A stretch of 64,000 nucleotides of DNA from Parapristionchus giblindavisi (Eukaryota > Nematoda > Chromadorea > Rhabditida > Diplogasteridae): NCBI GenBank assembly GCA_943737045.1, contig CALSFV010000030.1, positions 465,501-529,500 of the forward strand. Reading direction: 5' to 3'. Positions 1 through 11,693 of this stretch are shown piece after piece. The translations under genes were made by a program, and so were the position numbers. The notes under the pieces are model-generated. The model was not told the origin of the DNA. It made no database searches and saw only the letters and a program-made list of their open reading frames with translations. Numbering within the stretch: the stretch's first letter is position 1; every line of letters starts with the position of its first letter.

Positions 1-45
1 ATGTATTGCAATCTGTTACCCAGGTACGCATGAAATCAGGAGATA

Positions 46-1345
46 AAGAGGCCTGTTCCCTAAGACTCGATCATATTCGACCACCCCCGGACACGTGCGC
101 TAGCAATGAGAACTGGGAGTACATACTTGGGTGTTAGGAGTGTCATCGGCCCTTATTACACAAAACAGCTGAAATTTCCTGTTTGTGCCCTCAGGCTATT
201 AGAAAAATTAATTTCAAAAATAACTTTTAAAAATCATAATTTCTCAAATTGTTGAGATGAAGTCTAAATACCATTTGCGATACGTTTAGGGTGCACAGTG
301 CTTGATCAATTTAAAAATTTCGATTTTCACGATCATGGTCTGAAAATTTCAAAATTTCTCAAGTTTGAAATGTTTTCATATATGTGGCTTATTGTGAAGT
401 ACCAATAATTCAGTAATTTGCCGTGAAAGTATTCACTCAAATTGAATTTTTTTGAATTTTCGAACGTAATGGATTTTCATATTGATTATGTACATTGTAA
501 AGTACTATGACAGAATGTTACAGAAAGCTAGTTGGAAACTGATTCAAACACAATTCTGATTTTTCGCACGCAACCAGAATATAAATTTTCGAAAAAATGG
601 TTGAAAGGAGAGATCAGCCATTGAGCATTGGCTGAATATTATTCACATCATTAGTACTTCACAATAAGCCACATAAATGAAAACATTTCAAACTTGAGAC
701 ATTTTGAAATTGTCGGACCATGACCCCCCCCCCGTTGTGAAAACCGAAATTTTCAAATTGATCCAAGTTGTGGGCTTCTTGTGTCATTTTACTCGCCTCA
801 CCTCTAAACTTTGGGTAGACCACAATTCCGCACCAATCGTATGGAAAATACAGCATTTGTTCGGGAAAACCATCTATGACGGAAGTTCGAGCGAAAAATT
901 CGCAAAAATGGTCTAACGGGAAGAACCTAGTTTTAAGTGAAATCGATGCAGAATTGCTTAGGCTACAATACCTGGTCGGAAATGTTTGTCAGCGGCTACA
1001 ACAATCGATGATTTGTCCGGAAAAAACACAATTTTGAGTCAAAAAAAGTGGTTTAGGAATCAACGCACATTCGATGCTAATAGTGAATTAGCAAGCACTG
1101 TGCACCCTAAACGTATCGCAAATGGTAATTAGACTTCATCTCAACAATTTGAGAAATTATGATTTTTAAAAGTTTATTTTTGAAATTAATTTTTCTAATA
1201 GCCTGAGAGCACAAACAGGAAATTTCAGCTGTTTTGTGTAATAAGGGCCGATGACACTCCTAACACCCAAGTATGGACTCCCAGTTCTCATTGCTAGCGC
1301 ACGTATCCGGGGGTGGTCGAGTCTTAACGGCCATCTCTCTTAAGT
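46..1345. mobile_element. Foldback element, family A, copy 1
   Basis: The first 170 bases (terminal part CGACCACCCCCGGACACGTG) return inverted at about 1190-1335, giving long terminal inverted repeats around a core of about 1 kb. The right end reads CTCTTAAGTC, so it abuts a TTAA; the left end has a decayed ATAA. A second copy in the opposite orientation lies at 21418-23051, where the TTAA target duplication can be shown. No transposase is visible, so this is a non-autonomous element, possibly piggyBac-mobilised. Confidence 0.8.
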
Positions 1346-1612
1346 CATCAGGAAACCAAAGAGAGAAAGTTTGTAAAATAATAATCGATTACCTATGGAA
1401 TCGAATGCCTTTCTATAATCAAAGAATACTGTGTAGGAAGTTTTTTTCTTAGAATGGAGTGAGAGATAGTATGGGCATGTTTCAACTAGTTGAGTCGCTG
1501 TAGATCTTTTAATTCTAAATCCAGCTTTACAAGCATCAAAAATGTCAAATGCGTTCATGTGTCCTACAATTTTATCAATTCGAATATTCACAAAAATTTT
1601 GTAATAGAGCAT
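1340..1612 (-). pseudogene. Reverse transcriptase fragment (non-LTR retrotransposon)
   Basis: The minus-strand translation contains KAGFRIKRSTATQL followed by FFDYRKAFDS and LLFYKLSLFGF. These match the reverse transcriptase stretch QxGFRxGRST..Q and the DF.KAFDSVxHxxL motif of jockey/CR1-like non-LTR retrotransposons. Only about 90 codons remain and no complete palm domain or endonuclease is present. It abuts the right end of the family A foldback. It is a dead fragment. Confidence 0.7.
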
Positions 1613-1914
1613 GTTAGAGAGATGGCGTTAGAGATAGTTTGTGATCGAATTATCGCATTACAATTCATGAGCTCAAAAGCTCACCACATTTCCTCCACCA
1701 CATTTTTGTTATCTCTAAGAAAGCTCGAACCACGATCAGTATGATGCTCAGATCAATTCATTCACTAAATTGCGAAATTGGATCACTTAACTTATATTCA
1801 TAACTTTATGAGTGGTCAAATATCGCGGATAGTCTCGCATTCAGTCGAATATTCAATTTCTGGCCATCAGATGCAGATCAATTTTTAATGATTGATAAAT
1901 GAACATGATTGCAG

Positions 1915-3207
1915 AAGGAAAAAAGTTCGGACGATGATGAATCCCAAAAAGGCATTCGCGAGTTGAGAAAGAAGAATGAGGATAGCTTGTTGTCAACAAA
2001 AGATAGTCCAACACTACATGCTAAAGCATCTGAAAAGAGTAAAGAAGTTGACGCATATTATTTGGAGGCAACGATTCAAGTATTTAATGGTGGTAAATCA
2101 GGTGGCGCATCTGTTACAGTATACAATGGTGAAAAGGCAGTCATGCAAGTAAGACAATTAAACAATCATTATCGGGGAACAGTTAAAAGAGACCCCGCAT
2201 CCGTGCATTTGAACGATCGGTTAGACAATGTACGGTATTATGACGATGGAAAGCCATTCTGTATTTCGAATCAAAATTTCTTGCAAAGTCGTACGTTGGG
2301 GCATCATTTCCGATTTTTCATTCATTCATTAGTGAAAAGTCATCATTTTCACGAAAAGACGATTGCGGATCTCTAAAAGATTCAGACCAAAATTATCACA
2401 ATTCAAACAACTTCAGAAGTGCATTTACCTTAGTAAACATGAAATTGTATTCAGGCTGGTCCAGAAGATGCGAAACTCAATATTAAACTAAGCGTATCAA
2501 GCAAGGGTACGTTCTCAACAAAAGAAAAGGAAAACGATGAGGACGATTCTGACGACTCCAAGGAAAGCGTTATTAAGGCTATCGACGAGTCGATGAAACT
2601 AGCTACTAACACGATGGAAAGAATCTCTGACATACTTGCTATCAAAGAAAAGGTGACATTATTTAATTGACGCTAATCCAGCAAAAAAAGCAGCCTGTCA
2701 CAACAATATAGAAACACAGAAAACATTACTAGCCCGAATCATTATTTTACAAAGAGACATACATTCGAAAATATGGTGATTTTATTTACGCATTCAATTG
2801 TCCATTTTCAGGTCTCAATTCAGATGAAATCAGAGGATATGAGCGGATTCCTACAAAAAAGTACGCTTGAAATTACTCATCTTGATTTGAGCTTGGTGCA
2901 TTTACCATATGTCATGATAATTTTTTTGTTTAAGAACGGATGACTTATGCTTTCGAAAAAGGATTTTACGGATTCGAGACCGACGAAGAAAGATTGAATT
3001 CAGTTATGAAGGTATTGTCGAATGTAATTTTGCATTTTTAGAAGTTTGCTGTGGTATCTTATTTACCACATTGCACTTCCACAAGAAATGTAAAAAAGTG
3101 CATTCAAATTCGCTGTTCTAAGACCTTTACCTTTTCAGATCATCGGCTTTATTGACGACGATGGAAATTTGATTAATAACACAATTTTTACTGATTGTTT
3201 GCACTAA
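1915..3207 (+). CDS. 3' exons of an unrecognised acidic protein
   Basis: Five exons join in frame: 1915-2148, 2455-2652, 2812-2860, 2935-3011 and 3139-3207 (stop TAA). Splice sites are GTAAGA, GTGACA, GTACGC and GTATTG donors with ...CAG or ...AAG acceptors, and phases agree at all four junctions (0, 0, 1, 0). The 208 visible residues include a charged N-terminal part with SSDDDES, a possible beta-rich segment (ATIQVFNGGKSGGASVTVYN), a strongly acidic patch (ENDEDDSDDSKES), and a helical tail. The exon begins at an acceptor, so the 5' part lies upstream, perhaps left of the foldback at 46-1345. I recognise no family. Confidence 0.65.
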
Positions 3208-3252
3208 GTTGAGCATCGCCTGATTTCATATGACATTAATTATGGTTTTTAT

Positions 3253-3258
3253 AATAAA
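3253..3258 (+). terminator. Polyadenylation signal of the 1.9-3.2 kb gene
   Basis: AATAAA stands 45 bases after the stop codon of the plus-strand gene, the usual place for a cleavage and polyadenylation signal. Confidence 0.6.
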
Positions 3259-4200
3259 CTTTTAAATAATTAAATGTGTTTTTCCGAATATGAATGATAA
3301 ATATGAAGCAGATGGATAATAATAATATTCACTATGTTGTTCTAAATCGGAGAGTCTGACAACGTAGATCATGAAGATCAGTAGTTCTACTTAGCACCAC
3401 GCGAGTGCGATGGAAGTTTGCTGGAATCAACTCATTTATCTCTCAAATTCGAAAATTCGCGTGTTTCCCTGTGGCAGAAATGAACTCTCAACTCAAAATA
3501 CGGTTTTCGGAGATATAATATCAAATATCAAATATGCATTTCTGCATTTCTGAATATTCCTGAATTTCCACTCAAGTGACCAATCCATAGTTAACATGTA
3601 GATTGTTTTTTTTAAAGAATAGATCAGCGTTTAGAATAGATTGCGTAATAGCGAATTTTCACAAATTCATTTTCATAGCTTTATCGATTAAGCTTTCTTG
3701 TTCTGATGAGTTTTAGGATTACTTTATTCTATAAAATAATAAGGTACGTCTGTCTGTCTGTCTGTCTTTCTGTCATACTGCATCTTTTCCCTATAAAGCA
3801 CTTTAAAATAGACCCATCATGTCAAACATTTTGTATATTCGTATACCATAATAACAAACCATATTGTACAACAAAATTACCTAAAAATCTATGAAAAATC
3901 TAATAATAAGTACAAATTTCGATGGTTCGAATCCTTTCATGTCAATTCTCTTTTGCTGATTTTTCACATCCATCGTTCATATTTTCACGTTTCAACAACA
4001 ACATTTATTTTCTGGGAAAGTGATGCATGGTAACACTTTTCATTTTTCCAGAAACTAAACTATCTAGCTCCTTCTATCAGAGATCATACAATTAAGCGAT
4101 ATAGTATGGGAAATAGAGAGAGCCGTAATTAAATTTTTATTATAACGAAAACGGAACCAATGTCAAGGAATAGAGGAGGAATATTAAAATCATATTTAAG
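3259..4200. other. Non-coding stretch with a short TCTG microsatellite
   Basis: I see no exon supported by splice sites here. At about 3748-3772 there is a short (TCTG)n tract. At 3915-3965 a B-box-like GGTTCGAATCC is followed by TCTTTTGCTGATTTTT, a tail also found near 62940, which suggests a tRNA-derived SINE remnant. Confidence 0.4.
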
Positions 4201-4223
4201 GCCAAAAAAAATTGCAAAAAATT

Positions 4224-4550
4224 ATGCCCGGAGCCGGATTCGAACCTGCGTCGGCGTTCGGGCGTTATGTGGTGTTACTGAAAACGTCTCCGTCAACTTG
4301 AAATTTGAAGTGTTTTCGGTCTCGAGTGGAAAACCCTGATGGATCATGAAATTACTGTAAAAGATTATGGTAGTCAGCCATTATTGATCCATGGTTACGG
4401 TAACTTCTTACCGTATCCCAATTGACAATAAGGGTTTTCCGCTTGGGACCCAAAATACTTCAAAATCAAAGTTGACGTTGACGTTTCCGAATGTAACACT
4501 ATTTCGAAGGACGGCGTGCGCCCGTTTTGAAAATGTAACACCACATTAGA
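4224..4550. repeat. Foldback repeat with a tRNA-like end
   Basis: The stretch GTGTTACTGAAAACG...GGAAAACCCT at 4272-4336 returns inverted at about 4430-4545. On the minus strand, 4228-4258 carries GGTTCGAATCCGGC, a good tRNA T-loop/B-box, but no matching 5' half of a tRNA is present. It looks like an inverted pair of decayed elements, one of them tRNA-derived. Confidence 0.5.
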
Positions 4551-4967
4551 ATGGGGTTAGATTTCACTTCATATCACTATGATTTTTTTGTTGCTGGTCC
4601 AAATAAGTGTCATATTCCGATAGCCCATTCATTTTCACACAACATATCAAAAATTCAGTCCCCGTAAATAATGGTAACATAGTAAGCCATGAGATCAAAA
4701 CAAAAAAATCTTGTCAAAATTCGGAAAATTGGATTGTTCTCAAACATGGAAAACTTATGACACTTGGTATTCTTATACAATTTTCGATCTTCTATCGATC
4801 CACTATCGATAACATGCCATGGAAATCACATTTTGATTTTTCGACTTTTGGTAGATCAAAAATCGATAATTTGGGTGTGTGCCGCCCCTAGGGACACCAA
4901 TCATCAAATTTGAGTCACCTAGGATGATTTTGAAACATTGTGCCATGCCCCCTCCGCTCCTATGGAG

Positions 4968-5418
4968 ATCGCGTTTCAAAAACCTGCGAAATGTTTTTCT
5001 GAAGCGAGTTATAGCCCGACGAAAAGCGATTTTTTCTATTTCTCAAGCGATTGTTCAACTGATTTCCCCACGCGATATGAATTTTATCTTGCTATTATCT
5101 TTTCTTCTCTTCTCTTCTCTTCTCTATCCATTCCTAGCCGCAGTATGGTAATGTGGTATGATGTTATGTTGGCATTCCGGTGGGGTCTGTTTCGATTCCC
5201 CAGCTGTGAACTTATTTTACTGATTCATGTGTGATCAATTTAAAAAAAAAAGAAAACCAACCAAACATCGTAGCACTTGACCACTCTGTTGCTGGGAGTG
5301 GAGAGAAAAGAGCATGCTCATGTTTCATGGGGAAATCAGTTGAAAAATTGCTTGAAAATAGGAAAAAATCGCTTTTCGTCGGCCTATAAGAAAAACATTT
5401 CGCAGGTTTTTAAGGCTG
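4968..5418. repeat. Foldback repeat of about 450 bases
   Basis: AAAACCTGCGAAATGTTTTTC at 4979-4999 and the following CGACGAAAAGCGATTTTTTC return inverted at about 5365-5413. The centre holds a TTCTC run. No coding content is supported. Confidence 0.6.
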
Positions 5419-5419
5419 A

Positions 5420-6550
5420 TTTGGAATCAGCGTAGTCGATTTAGTAAATCCTGCAACTTTATTAAAAATCGGGATATGTGAGCTCCGACCATTCCCATGT
5501 TAGAATTAGCCAAGGAAGGATTCGATTGTGCCCACTCCAGAATCTATTGGCATCGAAATAAAATTGTTAGTAAAAGTCGCTAAACTACATCAAACGCATC
5601 TCCTGAAGCGCATTTTTAATTGGAAGATATTTCGAAATGCCAGTTTACCTCATTCATGGAGCCTTGAATTATCATACATAAAACAGGAAAATTCAGTTTT
5701 GGTCAATACCAAGAAAAAGTAGGTTAGGTTAGGTTAAAAAAAAATTCATTGTCTAATCGCCTTTTTCATTTGTTCAGTTCGTGCTGTACAAGAACTCTCA
5801 CTTGTGCTCGCAATATGAGTTTTGTCTGAAATCTCGGATTTCTCGCCCGAGAGATGGAAGGGTCACTTTGATCTACCCACTCGTCTCTAGCTGAGCAATG
5901 GTCTATTTGATATTTCTGAACACTGAACTCGAAATAAAACGTAGAAATAAAACGTAGAGTAAAAATTTGGATCTGATAGGTGAGTGTGACCTCAGGGCAT
6001 TCCTTTGCGAGGTTTCGTATGAGCCTACCTAGAAGTGTCTAGCATCACTCTGAGCCGAGATAGCTCGAGTTGCGGCTTGGCGTTGAAGGGCCAGAGATCA
6101 CAGATCAACTTGTTACGGGATGGCGGAGGCCCGAGGTTTCGTATAAGCTTAATTTTATCGCATTTTGAACACTTTTAGTTGTTAATTTTATCGCATTTTG
6201 AACAGTTTTAGTCTCGACTAAATGCAAATTTAGTCTCGACTAAATTTTAGTCTCGAATAACATGCTATTTTTAATCCAGACTAAAATTACCCGTCTACTA
6301 AAAAGCTACATTTTATTCTATTAAATATTCGCAGAATGCATTCGACTTAACAGCACTACTCTCAAATGGAACTTCCATTCTCATTCTCACACGTGTCATA
6401 TCACCGCTGCTTGCTCCCAGATGATTTCCATGTGAAAATGACATAGAAAATCCATTTGGTTATATGCTAATCTAATTTCACTGTATATAAACAAAGTATT
6501 TCTCTCCTTCATTTGCAATCTATTCAATCGTTCTGAGTGGTGGTGTTTAG
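5420..6550. other. Non-coding stretch with direct and inverted short repeats
   Basis: No gene is seen. At 6152-6210 the string TTTTATCGCATTTTGAACA occurs twice, and TTTAGTCTCGACTAAA is repeated in both orientations at 6208-6260. The region lies just upstream of the secreted-protein gene and may include its promoter, but no TATA or initiator can be singled out. Confidence 0.35.
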
Positions 6551-6552
6551 TC

Positions 6553-6908
6553 ATGCGCCTTATGAATCTTTCTCTTCTCATAGTTATGATCGTACTGCAG
6601 ATCAGGTATATTCTATTAAATGGTGTATTTCTTTTACCATCATGATTCCAAATCCTTTTTTTTCAATATAACGTTTCAGCGTTGCACTTAAATGCGTTAC
6701 AATGGAAACGAAAATGTTCTATTTCGAAAACAAGTCGAGCTCCCAATCAGAAAGGGATAACATACAGAGAACGAAAATAGAGGAATTGGAGAAGTCGATT
6801 AAAAATGACTTCCTGGTCGAAGAATGCGATAAACTATGTAATTCGTATACGTCGCTCCATCGTGACTACAAAACAGTTATAGCAAGCTGTTCTAATAGTG
6901 GTGCAATG
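6553..6908 (+). CDS. Secreted cysteine-containing protein, 5' exons
   Basis: Exon 1 (6553-6605) encodes MRLMNLSLLIVMIVLQIR, a clear signal peptide, and ends in AG|GTATAT. Exon 2 (6680-6908) follows a GTTTCAG acceptor in the correct phase and encodes a hydrophilic segment with cysteines in VALKCVT, EECDKLCNSY and VIASCSNSG. It ends at ATG|GTAAAT in phase 0. The product is probably secreted and disulphide-bonded, of the kind common among small invertebrate extracellular proteins. The next exon is not certain: 15889-16104 fits in style but not in phase. The downstream intron is filled by foldback elements from 7.0 kb. Confidence 0.6.
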
Positions 6909-7002
6909 GTAAATATTATTGTTTGTTTTTTTTCGTTTTTTTAAAAAAAATAACATCTCTCCATTCCCCGTTGATTTTATTCAACATATGAGGCCGTTTG
7001 TG

Positions 7003-8340
7003 TAAGAGTCGGGCAAATCTGTGGGAGGGTTGGCACAGGCCAAAAATTTCGGTGCCCTCAAAACTTGTGTATAGGGGTTGTCGACCATGCTGATGAAGAT
7101 GGGCATATTCATTTGGCCCTAGTGGTCCCGTAACGGCGTTTATACGGCAAAATCACGTTTTCAAGCTGTTCTCTGTCCATGATTGAGCTTGAGGTCTGAG
7201 AATTGGCTCCCTGGGCAGAATTCGATGACGATGATGGCTGTCTACTTCGTTTGGTTTGAAAATATTCCAAACGTTCTGAAAATGGAACTTTTTTATGGAG
7301 ACGGTTGCTCCACTAGCGCGTACCACAGTTCGATTCCAAGGATGTATTACAGTGCTGGCCAATATTCTATCATATTTTGGTTTTTCAGCCATAACTTTTT
7401 TCGCAGTCAACCGTTTCTAGCACATTTGTATAGATGATAATGAGATATAGTAATCCTATTTTTAGCCATTAGTGTCACCGAGGCAGCTTCGATTCAGTCT
7501 GTGTGCGGCAATGACTGCTTACAAGTATCAAGGCATGGGGTTGATTAGGTTGTCGAAGGTGGGCGCGAGAATCGTAACCGAAGCGTGCAGAAGCTGCTCG
7601 GACTTCTCGGCCGCATTCTTTCGCTTCTATCCCGTCACAGCACGCTCCGTGCTTGAGATGGTTAGTCCGTACCATAACGAAGCCGCGGCGGCGCGTATCG
7701 CGGACGCAGGGCAGCATCGTCTTCTCCAAGATGTTCCCGTAGCTGTAGTGATCGAGAATGGCCTAAATACGAAATTTTTTCCCATTCGAGAGGCATCCCC
7801 AGGCAAGGACGTCTCGAGATGGTGACGTCTTGCAAGAGGACTCTCTCAATTCCGCACGCTCTCGAGAGCGGCGAGAGCGTGTGGAAATGAGGGAGTGGTG
7901 AGGGAGCGCGTGGCATTGAGATGTAAACAACTCCATATGCTGACGCAGATCACTATAACGTAACTAGGAAAGCATTCTCAACTGAGATAATGGCTCATAC
8001 TATATCGTTGGAATGCTCTCGTCACGCCGGTTCGAACTATCATACTCGCTACGGGCGCAACCGCCTCCATCAAAAGTAGCATTTTTCAAAAATTTTCAAA
8101 CAAATGAAGTAGACACCCATCATAGCCATCGAATGTCACCAGGAGTCCAATTTTCATTCCTCTACCTCAACCTTGGACCGAGAACGGCTTGAAAACGTTA
8201 TCATTCCGTAATCCCACCCAGGCGTTGCGGGAACACTGGGGCCAAAATTATTATGTACATTTTCATCAGCGAGGTCGATAACCCCTATACACAAGTTTTG
8301 ATGGTATCAAAATTTTTGGCGCCAACCATTGTTCGACTCA
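7003..8340. mobile_element. Foldback element of about 1.3 kb
   Basis: The left end (GGTTGGCACAGGCCAAAAATTT, then CTTGTGTATAGGGGTTGTCGA) returns inverted at 8230-8330. Inner parts also pair (AAGTAGACA...CATCATAGCCATCG near 8110 with 7228-7245). The reading frames inside are mirror shadows of the repeat and not genes. Confidence 0.7.
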
Positions 8341-8345
8341 TATAA

Positions 8346-8527
8346 TAAAGGTTAGAATAAGAAAGTTGTCAAAAATAAAAATGGCAAATTTGTCCACTTA
8401 CTTTTGCACACTCTCTCATGTTCACTTTTGCCAGACAAGAGAGTATGAGAGAGCGTGTAAAAGTGACAGGACACATTTGCCACGATCAACACTTCATTTT
8501 TGGCAACTTTCGTATTCTAACCTTTCG
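8346..8527. mobile_element. Small palindromic MITE
   Basis: GGTTAGAATAAGAAAGTTG at 8350 pairs with CAACTTTCGTATTCTAACC at 8506-8524, and the inner AAATTTGTCCACTT pairs with AAGTGACAGGACACATTT. The length of about 180 bases and the lack of coding capacity fit a MITE. Confidence 0.75.
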
Positions 8528-8848
8528 TATATTATTAAAATTTAACAAAACAACCTTAGATTATACAATATCGGCGTACAGTCATGGGACGCTTTTTCAT
8601 TGTTTTTTAAACTTTTGATCCAGGAAAGCAATCAAGCTGATCTTATCAATGAATGATCTTATCAATCAATCTGACCAATGTACAGAATTTATCAAGGATT
8701 ATTACAATTGGTTGCGACAGTGACCCCGGACATCAACCTCACCAATTCGGCTCAAAAAAATTTTGTGAATACCACCATGAGCCCCTATCACAAAACGGGT
8801 ATTCATGACCACGTTAGTTTAGAGCGTACAATAAAGGTGAAAGAGAAA

Positions 8849-8940
8849 TTACGGATGCGCCCATGGGGATTTGAACTTGCGATCACTCTCCATGGACAGC
8901 CACACGAGTTACCATTAGGCTATGCGAATATCTTCCTTTT
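8849..8940 (-). repeat. tRNA-derived sequence (SINE-like)
   Basis: The minus strand reads CATAGCCTAATGGTAACTCG (A-box-like) and, about 30 bases on, AAGTTCAAATCCCC (B-box/T-loop-like), in the order and spacing of a tRNA. The acceptor stem does not close, so this is a tRNA pseudogene or SINE head and not a working tRNA. Confidence 0.5.
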
Positions 8941-10832
8941 CAACAGGGCTCGAGTGAAAGAAGAGCATTACTTGGGATATAAAAGGAGCGCAGCGAATGC
9001 CAGACGGGTTTGACTGAGGGGTAGTTGAGATATGAAATAGTTTAATTGAAAAGTGAAACGTGTATTTCGCTATTTATGGTGCGGCACACCACAAATCATA
9101 CCGTGCACTTCGGAAAGCTCGCCTTCGTAAGAGTTACGATGTTTCTTAATCGCGTAGTAGTCTATTTCCCGGCTTACAAGGGAATGCTAAGAACTCACCA
9201 TGGAGTTATGATTAGTGACATATATCACTGGAATCGGTATCATATTCTGACTGGATATCCGTCGAGTCTACTTGCCACGAGCTTCTGGTATTCGAGAAAA
9301 TCGATAACTACAACCCGAACATTAACGGCATAAACACGACTTTCTTGATATATATATCAATAAAGCCTTGATAAAGCCGAGTTGATGTACATTCTCTGTT
9401 ATGGTTGAACTAACGAGTCAGGGCTGGATCCTTGAAAGAGGTGGAAGGTTCTCGAAATTTGAAAACTCGATTTTCACCAAAAAAATGGAGCGACCTAGGT
9501 TCAACGTTTATGTCGAATAATTACATGTGTGCCTAGAATGAGGGTAATTATTGAGCGTATAAAAATCACGTTTTATTTTTAGAAGAGACTATTTCTTGTT
9601 TTGCACGGTTCAGAAACTTTGCCGATCTCTTTTATATCAAATAGCTCGCGGCGAAGGTCAGCCAGATTAGGTGATAGGCAGCGGAGAGACAATCGAGAGG
9701 CGGGGCGAGATCTAGCCTTTGAGTGACTTCCGTTCCTTAGAGCACGTTTGTCATTTTGTTATGTACATTTTATAAGCATAATATGAAAAAATAGATAGAC
9801 CCCTATTTTGAGAAAAATGGGCCTGAAGATGACCCGATAATATTTATGTTTTCAAACCCCCTCGTTTTTGTACTCATATTAAAGATCGTTTTGATTAGTA
9901 TAATTTATACGTTGAACATTTTGTGGTCCGGACATTCGCGAGGAATTTCGATCTGGCCCTCAATACTTTCATCATAGACACATACCAGGGGGAGACCGAT
10001 GAAAGTTATAGTGAAAATGCCCTACGGCTCAAACCCGGCTCAAATATGTCACATAAAATAAAAATTGAAAAATTCATATCTTTTCAATCGTGATAGCTAG
10101 GACTTCTATTTCTTTTTATTGATGAACAACATGTCATGCAATCTTATAAACACAGCTGAGCAGTAATATCATATTGTTCAGAACATTTTTTTTCGTGTCT
10201 GATTTTCAGATTTTTTCCTTCTACCCTCGTTGACTAGGGCAAGTAACGACATAGTGCATATCGTAGTCCTGACGATTGTTTACATGGTGGTCACATTCCC
10301 TTGGCCAGCTAACATTTCGCAGGCATCGAGAATTGCAACCAAATGTGAGAAATCTGAAAATTGCAAAAATCGAAAATTAAATTTCTTGCAATTCGCAGGA
10401 GTAATTAGTTTCATAATGTCATTTTACTCGTAGTGATGCGCATGCACAGGAAACATATACAAATAGACTCAGGCTACATTTTAAAAAAAATTTAAAAAAT
10501 AATTATTTCATTAATATTTTTTTTAAACTCCCAGATTGAGTCAACCGTCAAGGCAAGTTGATTCATAGGGCGCATGGTAGCTGATGCATGTACGTTTGCG
10601 AAAACAACTGCTACGTGAAGAATCGTCGTTTCGCAGATCTCGAAATTATTTTTTTTTTAATTTTCAAACTTGAATATTTATATGTTTCTTTCATATAAAT
10701 CGGTTGAAGGAGGTGTATGGCAACCAAAGTTGCACCTTAGATATCAGTAGAAGTATACGCTATTGTACCACAGTAATCGTCAGGAATCGAGAACTGATTT
10801 TTTTTTCACTCGACCCATGATTCTCGGCACTA

Positions 10833-10962
10833 CTTCAGAATAGGGTACCAGTCCAAAATAATAGTATAAATGTCTAATTTAAACGTCCTTTCATTGCTGC
10901 TTATTTCATTTTTCATATCATTTTGGACTTGCCCGGTGTTCTGGTACCCTATTCTGAAGTAG
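10833..10962. repeat. Small palindrome nested at the centre of the family B copy
   Basis: CACTACTTCAGAATAGGGTACCA at 10830 pairs with TGGTACCCTATTCTGAAGTAGTG at 10938-10961. A diverged relative of its end (TTCTGAAGTAGTGACG, with GGACTGGTCC) is at 19355-19397, and GACCAGTCCAAAAGTATA is at 17499. Confidence 0.65.
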
Positions 10963-11693
10963 TGCCTGATTCTCAACCATGACCCCGGGTTCATGGTTGA
11001 GAATTGCTGTGGTCGAAAAATTCATGACGATCCCAGACCAAATACTATTTGGCATTATATCAACAGTGGGCCAACTTTTATTTTTATGGATACCATAACT
11101 TGAATTACCGTAATAGTAATGCACGCATCTAAATTTTCCGAGAATTTCACCACATTATTGTAGGGTACGGTAGCTAGGTTACGGTAATTCGAGTTATGGT
11201 TTCTATAAAAATAAAAGTTGGCTCACTGTTGATATAATGCCACATAGTATTTAGTCAGGGATCATCATGAATTTTTCAGCCTCAACCATTCTCAACCATG
11301 AACCCGGGGTCATGGTTGAGAATCATGGGTCGGCTGAAAAAAAGATAGTTCGTGTTTCCTGACGGTTACTTTAGTGCAGTACATTACTCTCCTACTGATA
11401 ACAATGGTACAGCTTTGGTTGCTGTACGTCATCTTCCAACCGATTTATATGAAAGAAACATAAATTTTCATGTTTGATGATTAAAAAAATAAATTCTAGA
11501 TCTGCGAAACGACGATTCTTCACGTGGCAGTTGTTTTCGCAAACGGACATGCATCAGCCACCATCCGCCCTATAAATCAACTTGCCTTGACGGTTGACTC
11601 AATCTGGGAGTTGAAAAAATATTAATAAAATAATTATTTTTAAATTTTTTTCTAAATGTTGCCTGAGTCTATTTGAATATGTTTCCTGTGTAT

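Noticed and set aside
7153..7916. Frames of 84-117 codons on both strands in a G+C-richer patch
   Set aside because: They overlap on opposite strands inside a foldback, have no splice or start context, and look like no known protein.
8849..8940. Functional tRNA gene
   Set aside because: A- and B-box-like parts are present but the acceptor stem does not pair.
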